This document shows positions 1-10,658 of a stretch of 64,000 nucleotides of DNA, in pieces (position 1 is the first letter of the stretch; each line of letters opens with the position of its first letter). The notes under the pieces are model-generated. The model saw only the letters and a list, made by a program, of their open reading frames with translations, was not told the DNA's origin and did no database searches. The position numbers were made by a program, and so were the translations under genes. Source of the DNA: Zygnema cylindricum (Eukaryota > Streptophyta > Zygnematophyceae > Zygnematales > Zygnemataceae); the NCBI GenBank assembly GCA_037447655.1, contig JBBHKE010002397.1:484071-548070 (forward strand), in the 5' to 3' direction.

Positions 1-353
1 TTTACAATAATGCAGAATGAATGAGCGGTTCTGCTTTCATAACTTATGGGCTTATGCATTATTTTTATTCCCCCATTATAAACAGCAAAACAAACATATG
101 AGATTAACCATTTCAAAAAAAGCGTCAATGTCGATAGAGTCTACCAGTACAAAGCTGCTTTCAATTTTTTTCCAAGATATTAATATTCCTCTTTACTTTC
201 TTATTCCATAAAGCGCGCTTGAGGAAACACGATTCCAATTGCCTCTGCACATTCAAATTTAGAGAAAAGCCCCCTTTCTAACGTTTAATCCCTTGCATTA
301 CACCGTATGACAGTGTGAATGAATTTTGCAAAGTGGACAGAAACTTCGCTTAC

Positions 354-2972
354 CGCGAAAAGTCCAAAAAATATCGGACGGTTTTTTCCTCCTTCCACCC
401 CCCATACACCGAAGCCCACTTCGGGAGAGAGTGGTGAAACAGTGAGAGCATAATTTCCATGTTGTGTGCTCGCACCCTTTCTAAAATCCAACGATAATGT
501 TTCACAGCAGCCCAATCAACCTGCGGGAAACACCACAGACAGCTCATTACTTGGTTTAACATTGCCTTTTTTAACACACGACTAATTGGCGCAGAAAAAA
601 TAAACACGATTCAATAAGAGACAGGAAACGCGATAGCGATCACACAATTGCAACAAACAGCAGCCGAGAAGCAAAATTTAAAAAGGCAAAAGTTAAGGTA
701 CATACAGCATTAGAGGCTCCATCTACAGGCTCTCTTGGCATGATTCTGCCCCAGTCAATTCCAAGACGAAATACACTTTGATTGGCCTCTTTCGCCAATT
801 GCAGTTCTGTGTCTGGCTCCGTCCAAAATTTAAGACGTATTTCTCTGCAGGAAAAAGGTCACGTGTCATTCTTCATTAAGGTCTACCTGATATAGGCAGC
901 AAATAAAAACCTTCAATTGGCAGAAAATACTTCATCCATGTTTAAATAGATTCAAACCAGCATAAAATAAGCTGGACTTCACCATCGAACACATTTTGAA
1001 ATTCTTAGTGGCTTTATTGTCAAGCTCTATTAAGTTCACAGGCAAAGAAAAAAACAAAATGAAAAATTGCACTCCAAGTACTTTTTTGTACAAACCAACA
1101 AATATTAATTCAGTGCATTTTGTGCATTTTGCAGTTACTTTGAACAGAACCTATCTATGTTTTCTAGACTCTCTACCATCCTCGGTGCTTTAGTAGAGCT
1201 CGGCTACTTACGGAAACGGCACATTATGGAAAGCGGCAACATTTGGGCTGTAATCGTCATCCTCATCCTCCTCCTCCTCTTCCGTTCTTTTTTTCTCCTT
1301 CTTTCTCCTCTGCTCCTCTGAGCCACTGATTGCTTTTGATATTTTGCCCCACAATCTACGAACAGGCCTCGTTGGGTCCAGATTTTGAAGTTTATCTACA
1401 TAAGTCATAACCGGATCTTGGGTGCTTCTCCTGGACCTTTGTCGTGCAGGAGCTCTGGCCAAAAGTTGCGCTTTAATAGTCCTTTCCTCTCCAGAAACGT
1501 CATCTGTCGGTCCCAAAGGTACAACTGCTTTTAAACCTGAACCGACTACTTCCCATTCTCCAGCCGCAGATTTTTCTACTCCATTATTGGCTTCGTCAGC
1601 CCGACTGACTAATATACCACTTTCATGGAGGCTCGAGCTTTGTTCTCCGTTGTCATTTGGGTCAACAATGACCATGCTCTGTGACAGACCATGGTCATCT
1701 CCCTCCGCCTGTAATGTTGAACTTACCGCCTTTTCTTCAGCTCGAGGATCCATCTCACTGCCACCCAGGCCTCTGACTGTCACATCCTCTACCTCTTTTA
1801 CTGCAGATGTGGCTCCTGCCTCTCCTTCACCAGCTGCACCGAATGGCGGGTATTTATGCTCCGGTTTCATTTTTTTTGGATAAGTCTCTTTCGCAAACTC
1901 CAACCAAGCATCATCTAGTTCATCTTCCACATGGGCAGGGGCAGTCGCTAGGCCAAAAAAGAAGCCTCCCTCGTCAACTGCAACTCACAAAGACAATTAT
2001 TTAGTTCCTGATTAGACAGTCATCTTTGTTACTGCATACAATAGATATATACATATATATATAGCAAGATATAAAAACACAAGTATACAACCGAAAAATT
2101 ATACATGTGGTACATGATGTAATTTGCTCTAAAGAAACGTGACGTCTACATGAAGGGAAATAACATGCAGCTATGAGCAGAAGTCAAGTCTAAGCCAACA
2201 CTATATGAGGTACACAGAGGGAGACAGTGGTACACTGCCCATCCTAATTTGAGTAATATCTCTAATTCAAGTGCGAGTTTTTTTAACCCAAAATCATAAA
2301 CTAGTGGTAGTAAAAATAGCTAGTTGAGTTTCCCATAATGAGCCACATGGCAAAACAAAATCTAGTGCAGCTAATTCCAATAAAGTGTAAAAAAGTAAAA
2401 TTCACTAACTCTAATAGGGATGGGCAGTGTACTGTTTCAAAGAAAGTTGCACGTTGCAAACAAAAAGCAAATTTGAGAGGAATAAAATCACAAAAACAAG
2501 CAAAAAAATAAAGACATGAAATCCTTTAATGCTTCTAACAGTTTACTAGCCTTTCAGTTGTTAGTAACAAAGAGCTTCATTAGATTAGAGCTGAAAACAG
2601 CAGTGTCAGCAATGTCATGAGTAATACATGTTACAACAGAAGAATCATTCGCATTTCTTTTCCGATTCAGTTTTGCAACAATTGACAGTTCAACATGAAA
2701 TGCAGCGTAATAAAAATATTCCATTTAAAATCAAAATAAACGAGCCAGCTCTTACAAAGCTACATGCAACTCTTAAAAATCAAAATAAGCGTACCATCTT
2801 TGCTGACATCAAATGTTGCAAGAACCTCATTTGTCTCGTCTATAGGGTTACTGAATTTTCCTAAGTGGTCCTTTGCATAATTTCGATAAACTGCTCCATT
2901 TATTACTACAGAAATAAGACCTGCAACTCCAATAACTTTTCCAGTATTCACCACAACATCAACGAGTGACAT
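354..2972 (-). CDS. SFR2: SFR2 galactolipid galactosyltransferase, N-terminal part (4 exons, continues off left edge)
   Basis: Glycosyl-hydrolase family 1-type protein. In Arabidopsis, SFR2 is an outer chloroplast envelope enzyme that moves galactose between galactolipids during freezing. Exons on the minus strand are 2972-2795, 1977-1212, 844-706 and 520-354. All borders are GT-AG and phases agree (178, 766, 139, 167 nt). The start is the ATG at 2972, followed by a hydrophobic anchor at about residues 12-29. SFR2 hallmarks follow in order: SNPIDETNEVLATF, FFFGLATAPAHVEDELDDAW, NVAAFHNVP, LKFWTEPDTELQLAKE, VFRLGIDWGRIMP, LFHHSLPKWA and YGGWKEEKTVRYFLDFSR. Between AKE and NVAAFHN lies an unusually long (about 220 residue) low-complexity stretch ending in an E/D run; Arabidopsis has roughly 70 residues there as I recall it. 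The catalytic glutamates are encoded outside the window. No further exon was found in 1-353, which looks like intron. Identity is firm; enzymatic competence cannot be judged here. Confidence 0.93.
2233..2429. mobile_element. Short TA-flanked MITE in SFR2 intron 1
   Basis: 197 bp element with perfect terminal inverted repeats CACTGCCCATC / GATGGGCAGTG, flanked by TA on both sides (2231-2232 and 2430-2431). TA duplication and no coding capacity fit a Tc1/mariner-like (Stowaway-type) MITE. A second, damaged copy lies in intron 2 of the neighbouring amidase gene. Confidence 0.85.
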
Positions 2973-4096
2973 GGCTACCTCAAAAGTGTCACTGAAAAAT
3001 ATGTAATTTCCTGTAACCGTGGCAATATCCGTGCAAACAGAGTTAGTTCATGTATCTGTGGAAATTTTCCTACAGACGAAAATATATTTGACTCTTTACT
3101 CCCTTTTCTCTCCTCTTCTCTTCTCTCTCTCCTGCATGAATCCCTTCACAGCAGTCTTCGTCTTTTTTCTTTTTTTGTTTGTTATTAATTGCTATGACTT
3201 CAATAGGATCTCCAGATTCCTTGTCTTGTCACGGTAGCCTCGTACTTTCACCAGTTGACACGCGGCAAGGTTTGAATAAGGTAAGTTAGAAGTCGTACAA
3301 CCAAAAAAGAGCTCGAACATTGCCGCGTACGCAGAAACTTTCGGTGATCTCCACGTGGCGACTGACTTACATCGAATTTGACGCGTGGCGCATGTTCCGT
3401 TCAAATGCTGTACTTCAGTCGTCGCTACTGGTAGTGTGGATTTCGTTACAACAAACTGGAATGCGAGCTGAGTACTTGTACGTAAAAAGTATAATAAATA
3501 CATTGTGGTATAGAAATATAATCAGTTACAGTACGTAAAAAAGTATGTTAAGTACATTGTCGTACGAAAATATCATGAAATTTGTATTCTGTATCTTTTA
3601 CATAAAAGTTGCATGCAGGAAATTGTGAAAGTGATTTTGTGGAGACTTGGACATTGTTATCAGTTAATAAACTTTATCATTGTTTTTTTTTCCTTACAGG
3701 TTGTCTTTAGAAGACTGGTAAAGAAAAACATTGTTGAAGAGACTATTGACTACCACTATTTTCGGAATTTTGTAGAAATTATGCACTTTAATTTACTAAC
3801 AAGTACCAATGTCCAGAATAATTTTGAAGATTATTGTATTATACCAAATTAAGGGCAACTCAGAAACTTAGCCGAACACTTTTGGCACTAGTTTTGCTCG
3901 CAAAATTTTGCGAGGGAGACTTTGCTTTTTGTGACTCTTTTCTAGTTTAATCAGTGACTGTGACCAATTGCAGACAAAATCTTTCCTGTTTTGTGCAAAC
4001 TGTTGATTGAGATTTAAAAGTGAAAAACATCTATTAACGTGTTAATAATCCAGGGGATATCTTCTTTTGTTTGAAATTTTAGTTCTCGACTAGACG
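2973..4096. promoter_or_regulatory. Divergent intergenic region between SFR2 and the amidase-like gene
   Basis: The two start codons face away from each other across about 1.1 kb, so both promoters should lie here. No TATA box or other element could be assigned with confidence. No gene or mobile element is recognisable; the short open frames in it have no splice context or protein similarity I can see. Confidence 0.4.
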
Positions 4097-7000
4097 ATGG
4101 AAGAGTCCAAAAAAGTCGCCGGAGGTGCAAAAGCTTCAGCAAGCAAGACAATGAACAATTTAAGAAGAAAAACCTCAAAACTTTTAGATACTAAGATGCA
4201 ATTTTACTATTCTCTTGAATTTGTTCTCGCAGTTTCTGTGCCTCTAATTATCATTCTCCTTGTAACAGCATACATGTGGTACCAAGAAATTTTGATTGAC
4301 CCAAGGAAAGATCCGATTGCACCTTTGAAAAAGAGAGCAGTTTTTGAAATAGAAGAGTCTACAATCACTGGTGAGTTTTTTAAGTCGTAATTTATGTTGT
4401 ATTGGACTTTCTATTTTGTTGCAGGTTTTTGATCAATTAGTTTAATTTAGTCTATCAATTTGATTTAATTTGAGTATAGTTAGGCACTAAAAGATTACAT
4501 TCCGCGTGAAAACTAGACACATGTATGAGAAACTTAAAGTTTTACATAAATTTTTGAGTGAAACACATTTCGTTAAACACATATCTTGGCTTGTCTCCAG
4601 TTTCATCCCCTCATACTCTGCTCCTTCCTTCTCCTCCCGTCGCTTTTTCCCTTCTTGCTTCTTTCTTTTATTTGATGACATTAAAGATGGAATAATCACA
4701 AGTAATCATAAGCTACAAATTAACAAAAGTCTTCTTGTGGCACAGGTTTACATTATGAATTCACCGCTGGACGCCTGAATTCCAAGGAGTTAGTACACCA
4801 TTTCCTTCATCGCATTCAAGTATTGGAAAATTCTTTGAATCTATCTATACATTTGAATCCTAGTATTCTTACTGAAGCCGAGAAAAGGGATTCGGAACGG
4901 AGTGCAGCAGGGGGGGACATTGGAGTCCTCCACGGTATTCCATTGCTGCTTACAGATGACATTGGAACTAAGGATCAGTTGAATACGACCGGTAGTTTTT
5001 CAGTACTGGCCGGATCTTTGGTTGCCCGAGATTCCTTTGTTGCAGAAAACCTTCGAAAAGCAGGAGCATTTTTTCTGGGGAAAGTTGGTTTTCCCGAAGA
5101 TCCTGTCTCGTTGGAGTACGAACAAAAGACTAAGGTGGGCTTCTTGCTAACTAAGTTATTCATAAAGAGACTGGTCAATACTTGGAAAAGTTGTTGATAT
5201 TTGAACCTACATTGTGTTCCATCAAAAAGAAAAACTTGTCTCTTTGTGGTGTTCAGCAGAAGACGTGAGCTAAGAAACATTTTTTGATTCAGAGGTTTTT
5301 TGAAGGCATAAAATAGATTAATCAGCGGAAATAACCAGCATTTAAGACGCAATAAACATGGGCGATATTAAATCCCACTGTCTTCGGTGAATGCTCTAAC
5401 TCTTTCATTTTCGCAGGTGCAAACAAGAACATTTATTCACCCTTAGCATTTAGCTTCTGGAATTTTATTTGAGTTAACCATAGGTTTACCACTCTAATTA
5501 GAGTAAGTGTTTTTTTAAACCAAAATCATAAATTAGTGTTAATAACACTAGCTGTTTTTATGGCCCATTATAAGCCACGTGGAAGAGGTTAATTTGGTGT
5601 AGTTAATTCCAATAAAGTGTTAACGCTAATATTTCACTAACTCTAAAACCGATGGGCAGTGTACCACATTGAATCAGAGAATCAAAAGGACATTGTATGT
5701 AATTTAAGAGATTCCATTGACGAGAAAATGGGCACAGGCAGCCAGCAGTATGAAAGGTCATTTGGGCATTGGCTTTTATATTGCCACGGAGTGATAATGG
5801 CGTTCAGGACAACTTTACTGTTTGCTGCTGGGACAGGGCAGAGCTTAGGTGATTTCAACATAGCCACATTTCCTGGAAGTGGAGCACTGGCGGCTGCTAC
5901 AGCTGTATCGGCTAATTTGGTTACAGTGGCTGTCGTAAAAGAAGGGGATGGTTCTATCTTATCCTCGGCCGGAGCTTTAATGTCAGTTGGGTTTCGACCT
6001 ACAGTGGGTTTGGTATCAAGAGTAGGAACTGTACCGACTTCTGATTCTCAAGATACAGTGGGGTGAGTGACAAAAACCTTATCGATGGTTCTCCTTTTCG
6101 CAAATTTCCCGTCGGGATAAGGAGGATGAAAATGTACTAGAGCAATGGACATCATAATCATGTTGAAGTTTATATTTTGATGATTTGTGGAAGTTATGAT
6201 TCCCTCAGTTGTTTTTATGCGTTATGTTTACTTTATCTGATGTCTAAAGCCGGTGTTTTGTGCATAGTCAATAACTGGTTTTAGAAATCAAATTCAATAA
6301 CTGGTTTTTGAAAATCTCGTCAATGATGTCAAAACAGTCGCATGGGTCGACATCAATGTTATATCCTCATAATCGATATCTTTTCTAACGAGTTCCCTTA
6401 TGTATTATCTCCTGTGTTTAATTATCATCATAGTAGTAGTCATAGCAGAAAGAAAATAGAAAAAAGCGAAAAAAGAAAATAGAAAATAGTAGAAATAGCA
6501 GTGGTGGTATTAGTAGTAGAAGTAGTAGTATTTCATGGCTCGTAGATTGTAGTTTCATAGTTTTGTCCACAAAAGGCTATTTATAATCATTGATGGTCAA
6601 TTCTGTAAGGAAGGTTAATGTTTCGTGTCAGATGGTCAGTATCGGATACATAGTGAAGTAGACTTTCTTGCACTGTCCATATTTTTGATGCTCTTGAATG
6701 CTTTTTAAGGCCTATATCCATTTCCTTTCCCCTTTTCCCCTTTCCCCTTTCCCTTTCTCCTTTCCCCTTTCCCCTTTCCCTTTCTCCTTTCCCCTTTCCC
6801 CTTTCCTTTTTTCCTTTCTCCTTTCCCCTTTCCCTTTCTCCTTTCCCCTTTCCCCTTTCTCCTTTCCCTTTCCTTCCCCTTTCCCTTATCCCTCCCATTT
6901 CCCTTTCCTTTTTTGCCTTTTCATTTTTTCTTAATTTTATACGTTTTAGCCTTTTCTGTGTTGAATAATCTAGTTTAATTGTACGAACTTTATACCCTTT

Positions 7001-10000
7001 CACCAGATTTTTAACACCTTTTCTTAATATTTTACGTTTTTACCGTTTTTATGTTGAAAAATTTGGTTGATTGCACGAATTTTATTCCTTTTAACAAGGA
7101 TTTTTATCACCATTTTTTAAAATTAAACCTTTCCACCATTTCTGTGCTGAGAATTATTTTTTTCACACACTTATACCATTTCATCAGATTTTTATCACTT
7201 TTTTTGTTGAATTTTAAACCTTTCCAACATTTCTGTGTTAAAGTTCAGTCTAGTTGCTTACACTTTTATACCTTTTCAGAAGTTATTTTATCAACTTTTT
7301 CTTAATGTTAAACCTTTCCATCGTTTCTGTGTTGAAAATTTCAGTCTAATTGCACGAACTTCACACCCTTTCACCAGATTCTTCACGCATTTTCTTAATA
7401 TTTTACCATCTTACAGTTACTATGCTGGAAATTTCGGTTTAATTGCACTAACTTTATACCTTTTCACCAGATTTTTACTACCTTTTCTTAATTTTTTACC
7501 TCTTTACCGTTTCTGTGTTGAAAATTTCAGGTTAATTGCACGAACTTTGGAAGATGCTGTAGTAGTTTTCGACAATATTGCGGAAAAAAAAGCTGACCCT
7601 GGCAATCCCATTACAAGAACTTGCATTCATCACATTCCTTCTGCTGGTTATAGGGATGTAAGTGGTAACATCCTCTCTTCTTTTCTGTTTCCATGCTCTC
7701 TCTGTCGATCTCTTTCCCGCTCACTTCCTCTCTCTCTTTCTCTCCCCCCTCTGTTATGCATTCATTCCATTCCTTCTGCTGGTTATAGGGATGTAAGTGG
7801 TGACAACCTCTCTCCTGTTGTCTGTTCCCATGCTCCCTCTCTCTATTTCTTTTTCTTTCACTTTTTCTCATTCTTTCCCCTTTCTATTATGAATTCATAA
7901 CCTTCCTTCTGCTGGTTATTTTCCTTCTGACTGTTCCCATGCTCTCTCTCCATCTTTTTTTCTTTCTCGTTCTCTTTACCTTTCCCTTTTCCCCTTTCCC
8001 TTTTTCCTTTTTCCTGTAATGTACTCTCCTATTACGCGACTGTTTCAAGTAATGGGATTTTTTTATTAATTAACCACAGTATCAATTTACCATTTCATTA
8101 ATATCGTTAACTAACCATATTCTTTGTTAACCATATCCTTAATTAACTATATGATCAACCATATTTTAATCAACCACGTCATTATCTTTAGTTATCCATA
8201 TCATTGACTATTAATTAATAGGGTACATTTTTATTTTCTCTTTTTTTTTACAGTCCCTTAAAGCATGGGGAGCTCGAGGAAAGCGTCTTGGGATTTTAAA
8301 TTTGTCAACTCAAAACTCCCAATCGGAATCCCCCAACTACAAATCGCATATTGACACTCTCAGGTACAAAAAATAAAAACATCTTTCAATTTTTCTGCAT
8401 TTTTTCTTTGCATAAATAGTGTTGCGAATGAAGTACACCAATATGAAAGTTAAGTAGAAATGATCAAATTGTTAAAAACTTTGTAGGTAGGCGAATGTTA
8501 ACAGTTACAAAGTCTTAAAAAGTTACAAATGTTGTGGTTACAGGAGCTTGGGAGCAGTGATCATTGAAATTGAACTAAAAATATTATTGGAAGAGATTAA
8601 CGAGAAGGAGGATTCTTCACAATCTCTACTTTTATTAGAAAATATTGTTACTCTCCATGAATTTAAACCGAGGTTCGAAAAGTTTTTAGAGGAATTGGAA
8701 AAGAGCCCCAATGGAAATAATATTTTGGAAGCTTTGGATTATATTAAGAACCAAAAGCAAAAAGAGACAGAGGAGAGAGGGGAGAGGTTTTTGGTGGAGA
8801 AAGAGGAGAGATTTTTGGAAGCAGCGAAAGAAACAAATTTTGAGGTACGTGGAGGGAGAGGGAGAGGGAGAGGGGGAGAGGGAGGGTGGGAGGAAGAGGG
8901 GGACGGGGTGGGGGAGAGGGAGGCAGAGGTGGATAAGGAGAGGGAGGGACAAGTGCGTATTCTATTGTTTTCTAATTTATTTTTTTAACCTTTTGTAGAT
9001 CTGAATGGTTTTACATGTTGTTTGCCTTTTCAGTTCTTTCATATTTAGTCAGTGACAGTTTATGGACAAGTCCCTTACTCTTCCTCTTTTAGTTCTAAGA
9101 TTTTCACTTAATTTATGACGACAGCCGCTTAATCATCTTTCTAGTTATCTCATCACAGAAATCTACAAAACCCTCGAAAATCTCAAAAATTCTGAAAAGT
9201 AAAAACCCGGAAAAAGCCATAAAAGGACCTTAATTTTTGTCTCTGTTCTTTTCACATGTGCAGGATGGGCGTTACGAAAACGCCAAAAATAAGTTGGCAA
9301 ATTACATAGACAAAGAAATTATCAACTTATATAATATTCATAATCTTGATGTAATTGCTACTCCATCGACATCGAATCTCGGGAGAATCGCAGCAATGGC
9401 TGGACATCCAGGTGGTTATAACACTTATTTTTTTTACTTTTTAGGGTTTTAGGGTTTTTCAGGTTTTTAGAAATCTCTTAAGTCCAAAAATAATTTCATA
9501 TGGTAAAGAGAAAGAGGGGGGATTACTTTTTCCATAGTTGTGTCTAATTTTACTCTTGGTTGGTAGAAAAGTCTACCGTCAATCATATTTTTGATAAAAA
9601 AAAGGAGGGAGGGACAGAGGGAGAGAAACGGGAAGGGGTAGGGAGGGGGAGGGGGGTGGGAGGGGAGAAGAGGAGAGGGGAGGGAGCCCGGAAAACTTTC
9701 GCTTAACTTCAATGGTTGACATCGTTTACTTTTAATTTATGTTGTAGTTATTAATTGGTCAGCTTTTTTGCTCTGCTCTTCTCATTTCGTCACAGATTCT
9801 TTTAAGATGGGCTTTTTATGATTTTTTACACAAAAATATCAATTGTAAATGTGTCATTTATACAAAAATATAAAATTACAAATGTCATTTCTAATGGTAT
9901 TCTTATGATGTCCTACATTTCCAGGTGTGACGATTCCGGCGGGATTTTCTGGAAAAGATAATAAACCATTTGGATTGTCGTTTTTTGGTAAAAAATGTTC

Positions 10001-10181
10001 AGAGGTTTCTCTTATTGAGATCGGTTTCGCTTTTGAGCAAGCGACAATGTCAAGACAACCTCTTTTTGATGACGTTTTTGATGACTTAACCAGTAAAAAA
10101 GAAGAGAAAAATGAAAAAGTGACTAAAAGTGAATTCGAGGAAATTCACAGTCACGTCGATACTGAAAACAATGAGCTCTAG
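4097..10181 (+). CDS. Membrane-anchored amidase-signature protein, probably catalytically inactive (8 exons)
   Basis: Resembles the plant amidase family of Arabidopsis At4g34880. Exons: 4097-4370, 4746-5134, about 5749-6062 (start uncertain; 5689 or 5746 also keep frame), 7531-7657, 8254-8363, 8544-8844, 9264-9411, 9925-10181; about 640 residues. Phases agree at every join. Residues 37-61 form one transmembrane helix after a basic N-terminus. Family blocks: IGTKDQLNTTGSF, RKAGAFFLGK, GSILSSAGALMSVGFRPTVG, SRVGTVPTSDSQDTVG, IARTLEDAVVVFDNI, AWGARGKRLGIL, LDVIATPSTSNLG, VTIPAGFSGKDNKPFG and EIGFAFEQATMSRQP. The catalytic Lys of the usual LLKDN motif is Thr (residue 161, codon 4952-4954). The GSSSGSA segment carrying the cis-serine reads GSGALAAA. 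The nucleophile-position Ser in DGSIL is kept. Two of three catalytic residues are therefore missing, suggesting a scaffold or pseudoenzyme. The C-terminal tail is charged and lacks family similarity. Confidence 0.88.
5489..5661. mobile_element. Damaged copy of the short TA-flanked MITE in amidase intron 2
   Basis: Same family as 2233-2429: the interior matches, with the blocks CCAAAATCATAAATTAGTG and AGTTAATTCCAATAAAGTG. The right end GATGGGCAGTG is intact next to TA at 5662-5663; the left repeat has lost several bases. It ends only about 30-90 bp before exon 3, so the splicing context of that exon lies partly in the element. Confidence 0.75.
6720..6905. repeat. Polypyrimidine tract of CCCTTT-type repeats in amidase intron 3
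   Basis: About 185 bp of almost pure C/T on the plus strand, made of irregular CCTTTCCCCTTT units. Low-complexity expansion; the purine-rich open frame on the other strand is an artefact of it. Confidence 0.9.
6940..7550 (+). repeat. Minisatellite of about 7 x 93 bp built from the intron 3 / exon 4 boundary
   Basis: Each unit holds a version of TTCTGTGTTGAAAATTTCAG plus TCTAATTGCACGAAC, then CCTTTTCACCAGATTTTTAC and TTTTCTTAATATTTTACC. Acceptor-equivalent positions end near 6973, 7065, 7158, 7248, 7344, 7436 and 7530, spaced 90-96 bp. The last unit is the real 3' splice site and the first codons of exon 4. AG survives at 6973, 7248 and 7344 and is lost in the others. The sites at 7248 and 7344 lie 282 and 186 bp upstream of the real one, both multiples of three, and the frame between is open. 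Confidence 0.85.
7622..7920 (+). repeat. Tandem duplication of the amidase exon 4 end with its 5' splice site
   Basis: The block CATTCCTTCTGCTGGTTATA, then GGGATGTAAGTGGT and a CT-rich tail, occurs at 7632 and again about 135 bp later. A third, shortened copy near 7896 has lost the donor. The real donor follows 7657 and the duplicate follows 7792, exactly 135 bp (45 codons) downstream, with the frame open throughout. A CT-rich microsatellite fills the spacers. Confidence 0.85.
8849..8955. repeat. GA/GGGA-rich microsatellite at the start of amidase intron 6
   Basis: Irregular GGGAGA units directly after the donor of the 8544-8844 exon. A similar G-rich patch lies at 9600-9685 in the next intron. 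Simple-sequence expansion with no other content. Confidence 0.75.
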
Positions 10182-10250
10182 GTTTTTTAGAGAAAAGTTT
10201 TGTAGAGAAAAGTTTTCTAAAGAAAGGTTTTGTAGCGAGAGGTTTTGAAA
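10182..10250 (+). repeat. Short tandem repeat in the amidase 3' UTR
   Basis: Three to four imperfect copies of a ~20 bp unit (AGAGAAAAGTTTTGT and variants) begin directly after the stop codon. Confidence 0.6.
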
Positions 10251-10565
10251 CTAAAGTTAACTGCATTAATAGTGTGGTTCTTTTTTGGTTTTTTAGTGGA
10301 GGGTATGGTCAAACTTCGTAGAGTATGTATATTTATGTATATCCGCTTCAAAATACCGGTTTTGTTTTGTAAAGGATTTAAAAACCTGTTTTGTTTTGCA
10401 AGTTTGCAAAGGATTTATGTTATATTTAAAGAAGGATACTTTCTGGTGTGCTGATCATCAGAGCAAGTATCCGCAATTTTTGTTAAAGGGATATCAAATT
10501 TGGATAATGTCAACACTAAAACTCATTTTGAATCCACCGTTTAAGGTGGTCTTATTCGACTAGTT

Positions 10566-10610
10566 GTGAGGGAGAGGGAGAGGGAGAGGGAGAGGGCGAG
10601 GGAGACAGAA
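10566..10610. repeat. GAGGGA microsatellite
   Basis: About seven GGGAGA/GAGGGA units in intergenic DNA. Confidence 0.8.
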
Positions 10611-10658
10611 GTACTGAGGGATTTCGTCCTATGGAGGAGGAAATTCTCGCCTCACCCT

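Noticed and set aside
5411-5445. Acceptor TTTTCGCAG at 5416 as the start of amidase exon 3
   Set aside because: In the required phase it meets a stop after nine codons.
6587-7003. Lys/Glu/Arg-rich open frame on the minus strand
   Set aside because: It is the complement of the CCCTTT microsatellite.
6940-7530. CRISPR-like array of regular repeats
   Set aside because: Units are contiguous imperfect tandem copies without unique spacers, in a eukaryotic intron.
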